Part shown: one piece after another, positions 1 through 10,103 of the stretch
Position numbering within the stretch: the first letter of the stretch is position 1
Layout: every line of letters begins with the position of its first letter
From: Liolophura sinensis
Taxonomy: Eukaryota; Mollusca; Polyplacophora; Chitonida; Chitonidae
DNA length: 64,000 nt
Assembly (NCBI RefSeq): GCF_032854445.1
Contig: NC_088306.1
Span: 5,390,373 to 5,454,372, forward strand
Direction of reading: 5' to 3'
Notes under the pieces: model-generated
Database searches by the model: none
Told to the model about the DNA's origin: nothing
The model's input: the letters and a program-made list of their open reading frames with translations, nothing else
Position numbers and translations under genes: made by a program

Positions 1-1
1 G

Positions 2-85
2 GTTGTGTGGGGTTTTATGTATGATCACAAGTTGTGTGGGGTTTTATGTATGATCACAAGTTGTGTGGGGTTTTATATATTTTCT
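2..85. repeat. 29-bp tandem repeat at window edge
   Basis: About 2.8 copies of a 29-bp unit beginning GTTGTGTGGGGTTTTATGTA start at 2, 31 and 60. The array probably continues to the left of the window. It lies in the inferred first intron of AMMECR1 and directly abuts the inverted-repeat element that follows. Confidence 0.85.
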
Positions 86-86
86 T

Positions 87-519
87 ATTATTTGGTATGT
101 TTTGTTTTTTTCCTACTAGGATTCTTTATGAGAAAGTTGTCGGAGAATGTACCGGTACTGAAAATCATCTGATAACGCAATAGTTTATACTTCACCTGTC
201 TTGATTCTCGTATGTCATGCCGCACATGTTGAATTGTATGAACTGCTTGAGAGTGTGTGTTGTTAATCTTAAAAATAGCAAGCTCACTTCTGCAGTTTTA
301 TTCATTTGTCACGCTGCTGAGACAATTAAGTTCCGGGTTATGACTCAAGACAGCATTGTTTTTATTTGTATATAGTGTTATTCCTGGTAGTTTTCATAGG
401 TTTATCTAAATTTGTCAGTTGTTAATAATTGTGTTATCAGATGATTGTCAGTACCAGTACAATCTCCTACACCTTTCTCATACAGAATCGTAGTAAGGAA
501 ATAAAACACACCAAATAAT
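87..519. mobile_element. Long-TIR MITE / foldback element
   Basis: Positions 87-181 and 427-519 are imperfect inverted repeats of about 93 bp: ATTATTTGG at 87 is mirrored by CCAAATAAT ending at 519, and CATCTGATAAC at 166 by GTTATCAGATG at 433. The roughly 245-bp centre has no ORF. This is the structure of a non-autonomous DNA transposon (MITE). No target-site duplication could be fixed by eye. Confidence 0.75.
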
Positions 520-1216
520 TTAAAAAATAATAAATTTTTATGGGAACCTCTTACATCAGTCTCTTCAACCATCTCAACCTATAGAGAAATTTTTTCTGTA
601 GAATTTATGCATACAATTATTTTAAAAATGACCCTAAAAATGAGTTGATTGTGTCACTTGAGATAGGAGCTTAATAAAACTGTGCCAATTATTTCTCTAC
701 ACCTCATAGTTTTTTCAGAAAGTTTGATCAGCTCTAACGGTTGAAGAATTACAGTGTGTACTTGTACATACCATAGATATTCAACCTTTTCAACCATTAC
801 AGAACTTTTGTCTGTTAAATTAATGTGGACAATTATTATGAAAATGAGAAGTTAATCTGATACAGACATGCATGTATATTGCTTGGAAATGCCCCACAGC
901 TGGACTCTATGGTGCATACAACATCTACATACCACATCCTTGTGTACATAGCAACCTTTATCATCATACAGCTGTAGCTTAAGCCAAACCAATGGTCAGT
1001 CTGGAGACCTGTCAATAGGCACAGCTGATGTGTCTATTTCTGGCCTGTCAGTAATCAGAGTTATAGCACATGTACATGGGTCAGGCCAGCAGGCTAAAAG
1101 GTCAGGCTATGGACATGATGGACACCAGATTGTACCTACACATAGCAATACAGTACTAGTCTTAGTGTATTTTTGTATGTATATATGCAAAATAATATAT
1201 AATCACTGGGTGCAAA
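520..1216. other. AMMECR1 intron 1, no gene seen
   Basis: AT-rich sequence with no convincing exon on either strand. At 570-800 it has CTCAACC and GGTTGAAG motifs that weakly resemble the ends of the small MITE family found at 8367, 34672 and 49650; these may be decayed relatives. Confidence 0.5.
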
Positions 1217-1588
1217 CCCAGGGCTGTACAATGAAATCCTGCTCAGGGCCGTACAATGAAACCCTGCTCAGGGCCGTACGATGAAACCTATCTCAGGACC
1301 GTAGAAAGAAATCTAGGTTTGCACAATGAAACCCAGGGCCGTACAGTAAAACCCAGGGCCGTACAATGAAACCCAGGTTTGCACAATGAAACCCAGGGCC
1401 ATACAATGATATCCTGGGCCACACAATGAAACCCAGGTTTGTACAATGAAACCCAAGTTTGCACAATGAAACCCAGGTTTGCACAATAAAACCCAGGGCC
1501 ATAGGTTTGCACAATGAAACCCAGGGCAGTGCAATGAAACCCAGGGCCGTACAATGAAACCAAGCACTGTACACTGAAACCCAGGATA
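1217..1588. repeat. 20-bp minisatellite
   Basis: About 18 copies of a 20-bp unit. Two versions are interspersed: GGGCCGTACAATGAAACCCA and a form beginning GGTTTGCACA. The overlapping minus-strand ORFs here result from the repeat lacking stops and are not a gene. Confidence 0.9.
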
Positions 1589-1738
1589 TCACACTTTAAT
1601 CACTTTGGCTATCCTAAATACTGAGCTTTAATTTAGCCCCTACATATATACATGCATACAAATTTTAGAACCCTTGACTGGTGACTGGTAGAATTAGACC
1701 AGGGAGATACTAGACCAGTTTACTGAGCCATACATGAG

Positions 1739-2006
1739 TTATTTATTTATTTATTTCATTGGTGTTTTATGCCGTACTCAAGAATATTCCCCTTATACGA
1801 TGGTGGCCAGCATTATGGAAGGAGGAAACCTGACAGAGCCCGGGGGAACACACAACCATCCGCAGGTTGTTCCCAGACATTCTCATGTAGGACTGGAGAG
1901 GAAGCCAGCATTAGCTGGACTTGACCTCACATCAGCCGCATTGGTGAGAGGCTCCTGGGTCATTGTGCCGTGATGGCGTGCTAACCACCAGGGCCACGGA
2001 GATCCC
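1739..2006 (-). mobile_element. tRNA-derived SINE, family 1
   Basis: Nearly full-length copy on the minus strand. The TAAA-type tail appears as TTTATTTATTT at 1741, followed by the conserved 3' body (GCCGTACTCAAGAATATT reversed) and the tRNA-like head near 1990. It is diverged from the youngest copies, such as that at 37547. Confidence 0.85.
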
Positions 2007-2015
2007 CAATACATG

Positions 2016-2279
2016 AAGTATTTATTTTATTTCATTGGTGTTTATGCCGTATTCTTAAGTTACCCGACAGCTGCCAGCATTATGGTGGGACGAAAACCGG
2101 GCAGTGCCCGGGGGAACCCACGACCATCCGCAGGTTGCTGGCAGACCTTCCCATGTGCTGCTAGAGAGGAAGCCAACTTTAGCTGGACTTCACAGCGGCC
2201 TGATCAGTGGGAGGCTCCTGAGTTATTGCACGGTGCTGGTGTGCTACCCCCCCCCCCCTCAGCCACAGAGGCGCCCAAC
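2016..2279 (-). mobile_element. tRNA-derived SINE, family 1
   Basis: Second minus-strand copy, 10 bp after the previous one, with the same order of tail, body and head. A C-run at 2248-2257 interrupts the head. Two copies side by side in one orientation could be independent insertions or a duplication. Confidence 0.8.
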
Positions 2280-3148
2280 ACACTATTTAAGATCATCATA
2301 TCTTACACTTACACATAAGTACAAGTACAAGCTACTTTGTATTCATCTGTATGTCTACATGCAGCAGAAAAAATAGCTACAGAAATTGTAATTGTCTATT
2401 GATATTGTCATATTACTCATGACTATTGCAGATGAAGAAGCTTCGAACTTCATTGTAGGCCTTAATTACACACATATTTGAACTGATATCTACGATATTG
2501 CCATTACCCAAATTTTAACACCGTTCTTTTACCACACCTACATAAGTCACATCATGGATGAGTATCACCTGACAGAAAAAAAATTAAAGGTCAAAATACA
2601 TCGAAATTCCTCCTCATAACTGAAGCCCAACCTTGACAATTAAGGTTTTATCACAATTAGAACATGTAATCATTACCATAACTGTAAAATACCAGTACTG
2701 TAATAGTACTAAAGCCAATACAAAGAATGTATTTAACTTCCTAGCTTGGTCTTCTTAATCGCTTGGCTTTAGTAACAAAGTGTTTTATTTGACAACCACC
2801 GTGTTATTTGTGAGAGTAAACAAAGAAACAAAAATGTGGCTATATTTAGGGGTTACACTTTCATGTTGATAGCTATCACATATATACGAACACCCCTAAA
2901 AAGCAAAATGGACTCCACTAGTGTCAATAATGCAGGGTATGCGGGAAGGCGATAGACGCTGGATTCGTGTGAAAATGTAGCGAAAATTGGCCACATATTA
3001 CCCAATCAAACACACTGACACACTCTTGAGAACCTCGCTCATGTAGGGCCGCTCAGGGAAATGTAAATAAGAATTGATAGCCGTGTAAAGAGTCGAGTTA
3101 GAATGAATATTTCCCATAAAATCCACCAGCAGGGACGGCCATACTCAC
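2280..3148. other. AMMECR1 intron 1, no gene seen
   Basis: Intronic sequence running up to the splice donor at 3148 (minus strand). I searched both strands for the next AMMECR1 exon, expected to encode a YALFVTWK-like peptide, and did not find it; it must lie beyond the left end of the window. Confidence 0.5.
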
Positions 3149-3360
3149 TATGAATCGTTGGTAAACGACGGAATCTTGGGTGGGTCATAACTGTATAAAT
3201 GGCTGTGTAGGACGTCAAAACAGAAGAAACACATCTCCACGGAGGCGACAGTGTAGCCATTTTTGTGGGGGTTTGGATGAACTGATGAGCCGTTGCAGCA
3301 TATGGATGGCATAGAATTATTGAGCTTCTGCTTCTTCACCCCACAACAGCTTGCGGCCAT
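3149..3360 (-). CDS. AMMECR1: AMMECR1/AMMECR1L, first coding exon (partial gene)
   Basis: This exon encodes the first 70 residues plus two bases of an AMMECR1-family protein. ATG is at 3360-3358. The peptide opens with MAASCCGVKKQKLNNS, close to the vertebrate AMMECR1 start, and ends with EMCFFCFDVLHSHLYSY and then FTNDS, which is the beginning of the conserved AMMECR1 domain. The intervening low-complexity serine/glycine region of vertebrates is much shorter here. The exon ends in TA followed by GTGAGT (donor at 3148), so a tyrosine codon spans the junction, matching the FTNxPY of relatives. The family is deeply conserved, but its biochemical role is unsettled. The rest of the gene lies left of the window. 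AMMECR1 and AMMECR1L cannot be told apart from one exon; an invertebrate would usually have a single co-orthologue. Confidence 0.88.
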
Positions 3361-3430
3361 TTTTGAATGAACTGTCTCGCCAGGGTTTTCTCCCGTTACC
3401 TACGGAGATCTCCGCCAGCTGAATGGTTTC
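3361..3430. promoter_or_regulatory. Divergent promoter region AMMECR1 / WDR53
   Basis: The AMMECR1 ATG (minus strand) and the inferred 5' exon of WDR53 (plus strand) are only tens of bases apart. The interval has no TATA box and is richer in CpG than its surroundings. A shared bidirectional promoter is inferred from gene order; no transcription start can be read from sequence. Confidence 0.45.
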
Positions 3431-3536
3431 GTGGGCAAAACTGAATGTCAGTACACCTGGGCGTAAGTGTTCGAGTGTCGGAGAGACTCACAGAGGGCGC
3501 TGTGCATGTCAAAGGTCGAGGAGGAAACGCGACGAG
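3431..3536 (+). other. WDR53: Inferred 5'-untranslated exon of WDR53
   Basis: WDR53 has a strong acceptor (TTGATTTCAG) six bases before its ATG, so an upstream noncoding exon is required. The best donors between here and AMMECR1 are GTAAAA at 3537 (after GACGAG) and GTAAGT at 3463. The exon start is not visible, and either donor may be used. Confidence 0.4.
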
Positions 3537-4699
3537 GTAAAACCTTTGCTTATTTCGGTTGTTAATATCAACAAAAAACCGGATATACTAGTTGCCTGTG
3601 ATTGGATAAATCTTTCTTTAAGGAAGAATGCATAATGGGATGTTGTCAATTTAAAATAATGAACTCTCTTCGCACCACATTTAGATCGACTCCTTCACTC
3701 AGTTGTATAACAGTCAATGCGCCAGCAGCCTACATTTTCTTTTTTTACAACTCGGACAATCTTCACCACACTGTCACAATATTCAGATTTTGAAGACTGT
3801 GTAGAAGCACTTGAACTACGTTTAATTTGTATTATGTAGAGAAAATTGATAGTACCCCAATCTGATATATTATACTAATTTAGCGGGCAAAATGATCTCC
3901 CTCATTTAACATGCCAAGGCTGTCTATGACTACATGTGTGCTTACCCGTGGCGCTGAATGACCAATAACACATGTAGCGTATTTACTCAGAAACTGATAC
4001 TTCTAAGCAAATGTCTGTGTCAAAGGACACATGGAAGGCTTGTATATCACATTGTCCTCACAGCATCAGTGATTGTCGATTGCCACTGCGGGTTAAAGCG
4101 GGTTAAAATGTTGTCATACACTTGTCAGAGCTGCAGGCCATGCCCACAATGGGTATATGAGATTTAAACCTTGCAGAGCTGAATTACTGTGCAGACTGAT
4201 GTCGTTTTTCTCTGTGACGCTAAATTTATAACGTGCACAGCTAAATTACTGCGCAGACTGACGTAATTTTTCTTTGTAACCCTGCATACCATGGCGCATC
4301 ATTGTGACGTCACGCCACTATACCAGTGCTGTCTGCAGTCGATATAGCTAGCACAATTGTTTATTAGCTCAGGTTTACATATACTCTAGATTAGCTTTCT
4401 ATTCTTATAAATAATGTAGGGACAAAATCGTTGTCCCTGTGTTGACAAGGGTATATGGGGATTTGGACGCTGGGTATGAAATGTGGCTCAGGTTTCAAAT
4501 TACACTCCCAGGGTTGAAGTCTGCCCTCCTGGCAAATTTCTTGTGCATGAAATTTTTTTTCAGACAACTGTTGGCTCAATTTTCTTCAGTGTGACAAGGA
4601 ATCATGGTAATAGTGTTATGAACATGTGCAAACAGAATGATACAGGTTGATTTCCTGACTTCTGTTTACTTCTTCTCATGAGTTAATGTTTGATTTCAG
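3537..4699 (+). other. Inferred WDR53 5'-UTR intron
   Basis: No coding exon is visible. It includes a roughly 62-bp imperfect tandem duplication at 4177-4285 (units with AATTACTGTGCAGACTGA) and a single CRE-like site TGACGTCA at 4305-4312. It ends in the acceptor TTGATTTCAG. Confidence 0.45.
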
Positions 4700-4704
4700 A
4701 GAGA

Positions 4705-5736
4705 ATGGCTCGTATGCTAAAGGGAGGCCACTCTGACAGTGTTCTGTGTGTGGAGTGCAAGGAGCATCTCCTGGTGAGTGGAGGGGAAGGGGGAGAACTC
4801 TGTACCTGGGACCTCCGAACAGAAGAGCTCACCCACAAACTGACTAAATCTGATGGCTGCACTTCAATATGTCTTCCCAAAAACAAACCAGACACTCTGT
4901 ATGCTTCCTTCAGGGAAAATGTTGAACAGTACGATGTTCGTAACTTTGATTCTCCTGTGGACTCCCTTCCCGTCTGTGATGATGAAATTAATCAGATTGT
5001 TCTAAATGATAAGGAGGAGTTTCTTGCAGCTTGCGATGACACAGGTAACGTGAAAGTATTCACTGTTAGAGCTGGTGAAAACAAGGTGTTCAAAACCTTG
5101 AGGAACAAACACACGAACATCTGCTCCTCAGTGACGTTTCGTCCGGGAAAACCCTGGGATATTGTGACTGGAGGGTTTGATTTCAACCTCATACACTGGG
5201 ATTTTGGCAAGTTGAAGGTTTTGAACATGTGGAATATGCAGGAATTAATAAGTGATGAGAGTTTGGACAGTGTTAACTACCTCCTGAACCCCCCATTTGT
5301 TCATCATGTTAACGTGAATCCTGATGGAACCTTGGTGGCCTGTGGCCTTGGAAATGGGGGTGTGCTACTAATGGACTCTTCCAGACGGCATCTGAAGAAG
5401 GAGCACTACTTTCAGGCTCATTCGCAGGGCGTTTCTCAGGTTCATTTTGTTGACAGTACAAAGTTTATAACAGGAAGTAACGATGAACAGATCTTGATGT
5501 GGGACTTGTCGCGGGGCGAAGGCGCAGGAGAGGCGGCAGCTGCCCCCACACCCATCACGAATGGGCACAGAACTAACCCAGCCCCAGTTGTGCCCGCTTT
5601 AACTGAGAACGTCATCTGTCACAAAATTGATCACAAGTTCAAGATAAACTGGTTGACACCTGTCACACGGAATGGGGTTTTAGCTGTGGCAGTCGCTGAT
5701 CAGCGGTCAGACATAAGTTTATACGCAATTCCTTGA
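4705..5736 (+). CDS. WDR53: WDR53, WD-repeat protein, single coding exon
   Basis: The product is a 343-residue WD40 beta-propeller protein, similar in length to human WDR53 (358). The first repeat reads GGHSDSVLCVECKEHLLVSG, followed by blades containing GELCTWDLR, the conserved HTNICSSVTFRPGKPW, GFDFNLIHWDFG, HSQGVSQVHFV and GSNDEQILMWDLS. The C-terminal stretch FKINWL...ADQRSDISLYAIP matches the family's distinctive end. The whole frame is one exon with TGA at 5734-5736. I chose ATG 4705 because the sequence just before it is a splice acceptor. Upstream AUG-less codons that stay open belong to the intron. WDR53 is reported as a DDB1-binding WD protein and possible CUL4 substrate receptor; here that is inherited by homology only. 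A low-complexity Ala/Pro loop (about residues 274-290) precedes the last blade. Confidence 0.93.
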   Translation: MARMLKGGHSDSVLCVECKEHLLVSGGEGGELCTWDLRTEELTHKLTKSDGCTSICLPKNKPDTLYASFRENVEQYDVRNFDSPVDSLPVCDDEINQIVLNDKEEFLAACDDTGNVKVFTVRAGENKVFKTLRNKHTNICSSVTFRPGKPWDIVTGGFDFNLIHWDFGKLKVLNMWNMQELISDESLDSVNYLLNPPFVHHVNVNPDGTLVACGLGNGGVLLMDSSRRHLKKEHYFQAHSQGVSQVHFVDSTKFITGSNDEQILMWDLSRGEGAGEAAAAPTPITNGHRTNPAPVVPALTENVICHKIDHKFKINWLTPVTRNGVLAVAVADQRSDISLYAIP

Positions 5737-6011
5737 TATTAGGTTGTTAAGTTTCCTGTAAGGTTGATAACTGTACATAACCTGTATACAAATCCTCAGA
5801 ATGTGCCATCAGGTGCTTACAACTAGGACTGTCGTGGAAAAAAACATGAAGGTTTTTACCCCAAACTTTAAATAATGACACTGTGACCGTGCATCAAGAA
5901 TGTGCTGTAAAATGCCCTCGAAGAGCCTTTAAGCCTGTGACTGAAAGCAATTTGTATGAAAACTAAACCTTTTATGCGTAAAACGTCATATTTTTATCAC
6001 CAATGCAGTCA

Positions 6012-6207
6012 CCAGTGCAGCTCACCAATGCAGCTCATGATGGCTTCCTCTCCGGCCGTACGTGGAAAGGTCTGCCAGCAACCTGCGGACGGTCGTGGGT
6101 TTACCCCAGGCTCTGCCTGTTTTCCTCCCACCATAATGCTGCCGGCTGTCCTATAAGTGAAATATTCTTGAGTACAGCGTAAAACATCAATCAAATAAAT
6201 AAATCAG
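6012..6207 (+). mobile_element. tRNA-derived SINE, family 1, 5'-truncated
   Basis: Starts within the head (CACCAATGCAGCTCATG) and runs through CTGCCAGCAACCTGCGGA to the tail CAAATAAATAAATC. It lies about 280 bp past the WDR53 stop. Confidence 0.85.
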
Positions 6208-6707
6208 TCAAATCCTATTTTTGTTGAAATACGTATTAGCTCTAGTACAGCTTCAAGCCAGGATATAATCTTCAAGTTGGTGCAGGACATGATTGGAAAA
6301 TTTTTCAAACTACCCACATTATAGACCTTTCCGAACTGTCAATCAAGAACATGCAGTTGACCAATCATGAGCAGTATGGTTGCGAATAGGTCCAAAGGAT
6401 GTCCCACACATTGGTTACAAATGTTCAATCCTTCTGTGACGTCATGACGTCACAGTTGCTTCCATCGGGAATGGAATGAGAAGTAATGTTGTCATGAGAA
6501 GTGATGGTGGGACATCAGATGTGTTAGATCCATCCATTGGAAATGTTGTTTACCGGACAGTTTTGTGATCTACCAAACAGCTGACCCATGCCAAAATCGT
6601 ACTGGATGATTTTCTGCTTAATAGGTAATGATCTACAGCTTGTATACTAGTACATGCATACAAACATGCAGTCATTAATGATAAACAGTGTTCTTCATGT
6701 GAGGAAT
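6208..6707. other. Intergenic, with a palindromic double CRE
   Basis: No ORF of interest. The only striking element is the palindrome at 6434-6455, listed separately. Confidence 0.5.
6434..6455. promoter_or_regulatory. 22-bp perfect palindrome with two CRE sites
   Basis: Two full cAMP-response-element octamers TGACGTCA stand back to back (6437-6444 and 6445-6452), flanked by CTG and CAG so that all 22 bases are self-complementary. CREB/ATF-type bZIP dimers bind TGACGTCA. Occupancy and target gene are unknown; WDR53 ends 700 bp upstream. Confidence 0.5.
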
Positions 6708-8353
6708 AAACATCTGAAAACCTAAACTCGCCTCCAAAGTAGCATTCTATCTCTGGTAATGATGTCAGGGAGCACGATGTGGCTTATACATGTAGTTGTT
6801 AGGTGTACAAACATCTGAAAACCTTAACTTGCCTCCAAAGTAGCATTCTATCTCTGGTAATAATGTCAGGGAGCACGATGGGGCTTATACATGTAGTTGT
6901 TAGGTGTACAAACATCTGAAAACCTAAACTTGCCTCCAAAGTAGCATTCTATATCTGGTAATAATGTCAGGGAGCACGATGGGGCTTATACATGTAGTTG
7001 TTAGGTGTACAAACATCTGAAAACCTAAACTTGCATCCAAAGTAGCATTCTGTCTCTGGTAATGATGTCAGGGAGCACGATGTGGCTTATGCATGTAGTT
7101 GTTAGGTGTACAAACATCTGAAAACCTAAACTTGCATCCAAAGTAGCATTCTGTCTCTGATAATGATGTCAGGGAGCATGATGTGGCTTATACATGTAGG
7201 TGTAAGGTGTACAAACATCTGAAAACCTAAACTTGCATCCAAAGTAGCATTCTGTCTCTGGTAATGATGTCAGGGAGCATGATGTGGCTTATACATGTAG
7301 GTGTAAGGTGTACAAACATCTGAAAACCTAAACTTGCATCCAAAGTAGCATTCTGTCTCTGGTAATGATGTCAGGGAGCACGATGTGGCTTATGCATGTA
7401 GTTGTTAGGTGTACAAACATCTGAAAACCTAAACTTGCCTCCAAAGTAGCATTCTATCTCTGGTAATAATGTCAGTGAGCACGATGGGGCTTATACATGT
7501 AGGTGTAAGGTGTACAAACATCTGAAAACCTTAACTTGCCTCCAAAGTAGCATTCTATATCTGGTAATAATGTCAGGGAGCACGATGTGGCTTATACATG
7601 TAGGTGTAAGGTGTACAAACATCTGAAAACCTAAACTTGCATCCAAAGCAGCATTCTGTCTCTGGTAATGATGTCAGGGAGCTCGATGTGGCTTATGCAT
7701 GTAGTTGTTAGGTGTACAAACATCTGAAAACCTAAACTTGCATCCAAAGCAGCATTCTGTCTCTGGTAATGATGTCAGGGAGCATGATGTGGCTTATACA
7801 TGTACTTGTAAGGTGTACAAACATCTGAAAACCTAAATTTGCATCCAAAGTAACATTCTGTCTCTGGTAATGATGTCAGGGAGCACGATGTGGCTTATAC
7901 ATGTAGTTGTAAGGTGTACAAACATCTGAAAACTTAAACTTGCCTCCAATGTAGCATTCTGTCTCTGGTAATGATGCCAGGGAGCACGATGTGGCTTATA
8001 CATGTAGTTGTAAGGTGTACAAACATCTGAAAACCTAAACTTGCCTCCAAAGTAGCATTCTATCTCTGGTAATGATGCCAGGGAGCACGATGTGGCTTAT
8101 ACATGTAGTTGTAAGGTGTACAAACATCTGAAAACCTAAACTTGCCTCCAAAGTAGCATTCTATCTCTGGTAATGATGTCAGGAAGCACGATGTGGCTTA
8201 TACATGTAGTTGTACGGTGTACAAACATCTGAAAACCTAAACTTGCATCCAAAGTAGCATTCTATCTCTGGTAATGATGCCAGGGAGCACGATGTGGCTT
8301 ATACATGTAGTTGTAAGGTGTACAAACATCTGAAAACCTAAACTTGCATCCAA
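6708..8353. repeat. 101-bp minisatellite, about 16 copies
   Basis: Unit begins GTACAAACATCTGAAAACCT and has a regular 101-bp period (unit starts near 6802, 6902 and 7003). Copies differ at a few sites (GCCTCC versus GCATCC, GTTGTTAGG versus GTGTAAGG), forming short runs of like copies. Confidence 0.93.
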
Positions 8354-8366
8354 AAATACCCTAATT

Positions 8367-8535
8367 CCTCAACCTTTTCATGAATGAAAGAGCAAATTCC
8401 AGTGCAGTTCGCTACATTGGTTGGATTGATCAGTTTCATGGCTTCACAGAAAATATAATTTTATCAGTCTGCACAGAGCAATGCCTTTAGAATATGGTTA
8501 AATTAACACCTTGCAAATGTGGGAAAAGGTTGAAG
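8367..8535. mobile_element. Short-TIR MITE, family A
   Basis: Begins CCTCAACCTTTTCATGAATG and ends GGGAAAAGGTTGAAG, so the ends are inverted repeats of about 15 bp. It shares its interior (ATTTTATCAGTCTGCACAGA, TTAACACCTTGCAAA) with the copies at 34672 and 49650. Confidence 0.65.
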
Positions 8536-8635
8536 ATGTTAGCAAGCATGGTGTGGCTTGTATATGAAGTTGTAAGGTGCACAACTCCCAAGCACATAAT
8601 CCTTTACAGCACGTTGGACGTGCTGGCTTCAAATC

Positions 8636-8912
8636 ACTGACACCATTATCAAATTTTGTACAGAAATCTTGAACAACTTCTCACTATGCTTCATACACAG
8701 ACAACCTCTTCATCTAAAATATTTGCAGCATGATTCTGACCAACATCTGAGACAATTTTATTGACGAATACTGATCAAATAGTTCCATGTGAGGACACCA
8801 GTGTTTAGGCTAAGTTGGAACAAGCATATGTGGGTCGCACTAACTCCAAAGGTCAAGTCTGTCTAGTGGTGGCAGTGATGTAAAGCGAGTGAGGAGAGTG
8901 GTGCATACGCTG
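8636..8912. repeat. Dispersed repeat family B
   Basis: Shares TTTTGTACAGAAATCTTGAA, CAATTTTATTGACGAATACTG, and GGCAGTGATGTAAAGCGAG with copies at 13308, 39948 and 47695. Type unknown; no terminal repeats seen. Confidence 0.6.
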
Positions 8913-8926
8913 TATGTATGTACCTG

Positions 8927-9262
8927 TGCTTGTGGTTTAACATTTTTCAGTCATATGACGAGGAGGAGTTAAGTGTGTATACGTATAATGTGTCATCTTG
9001 TGGTAGGGAGAGTTCATACCGCCAAAGTGCTGATGTATCTGATGTATCATGCCGAAGCTAACAGACATGACTCCCCCTCCCAGTCACATTTTGCTGATAC
9101 CAGGTCAATCAGTTGTGTCCTTACTAACCTCTCGGTGCTCAGCGCCAAGCGAGGCAGCAACAAGTATCATTTTTAAAGTCTTTGGCATAACCCGACCCAG
9201 GTTTTGTCCTGAGGTCTCCTGACTTTAAGGTGAATGCTCTAATGATCAGGGCACCGAAGTGC
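8927..9262 (-). mobile_element. tRNA-derived SINE, family 2
   Basis: Minus-strand copy. Read in its own sense it has a tRNA-like head (TGATCATTAGAGC, then AGGAGACC and a B-box-like segment), a middle with CGCTTGGCGCTGAGC, and a 3' part CATATGACTGAAAAATGTTA. Related copies: 13599, 28152, 28991, 39287 and 53881. Confidence 0.65.
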
Positions 9263-9289
9263 TCTGTGCTGAAAGGAATATGCCCCAAG

Positions 9290-10103
9290 CACTGGTACAG
9301 TAGCACATTAGGCCCAATTTGGTGTGGCACTCGTACAGTTGCACATTAGTACCAATTTGGTGGGGCACTAGTACAGTAGCAGTTTAGGCCCAATTTGGTG
9401 GGGCACTGATGGCAGTAGCACATCAAGCCCAATTTGGTGGTGCACTGATGGCAGTAGCACATCAAGCCCAATTCAATGGGACACTGATGGCAGTAGCACT
9501 TTAGGCCCAATTCGGTGGGGCACTGATGGCACAGCACATTAGGCCCAATCTGGTGGGGCACTGATGGCAGTAGCACATTAGGTCCAATCTGGTGGGACAC
9601 TGATGGCAGTAGCACATTAGGCCCAATCTGGTGGGACACTGATGGCAGTAGCACATTAGGCCCAATCTGGTGGGACACTGATGGCAGTAGCACATTAGGT
9701 CCAATCTGGTGGGACACTGATGGCAGTAGCACATTAGGTCCAATCTGGTGGGACACTGATGGCAGTAGCACATTAGGTCCAATCTGGTGGGACACTGATG
9801 GCAGTAGCACATTAGGCCCAATCTGGTGGGGCACTGATGGCAGTAGCACATTAGGCCCAATCTGGTGGGACACTGATGGCAGTAGCACATTAGGCCCAAT
9901 CTGGTGGGACACTGATGGCAGTAGCACATTAGGCCCAATCTGGTGGGACACTGATGGCAGTAGCACATTAGGCCCAATCTGGTGGGGCACTGATGGCAGT
10001 AGCACATAAGGCCCAATCTGGTGGGGCACTGATGGCAATAGCACATTAGGCCCAGTCTGGTGGGACACTGATGGCAGTAGCACATTAGGCCCAGTTCGGT
10101 GGG
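9290..10103. repeat. 39-bp minisatellite, about 20 copies
   Basis: Unit contains GCACATTAGGCCCAATCTGG followed by TGGGACACTGATGGCAGTA. Because 39 is divisible by 3 and the unit lacks stops in two minus frames, it gives long spurious repetitive ORFs. Confidence 0.93.

Noticed and set aside
9346..10085. Long repetitive open frames (245 and 194 codons) on the minus strand
   Set aside because: They are the 39-bp minisatellite read in frames that happen to lack stops; 39 is a multiple of 3. The same holds for 14020-14993.
9290..10103. CRISPR-like regular repeats
   Set aside because: Units are head-to-tail without unique spacers, and the genome is animal; this and the other arrays are minisatellites.
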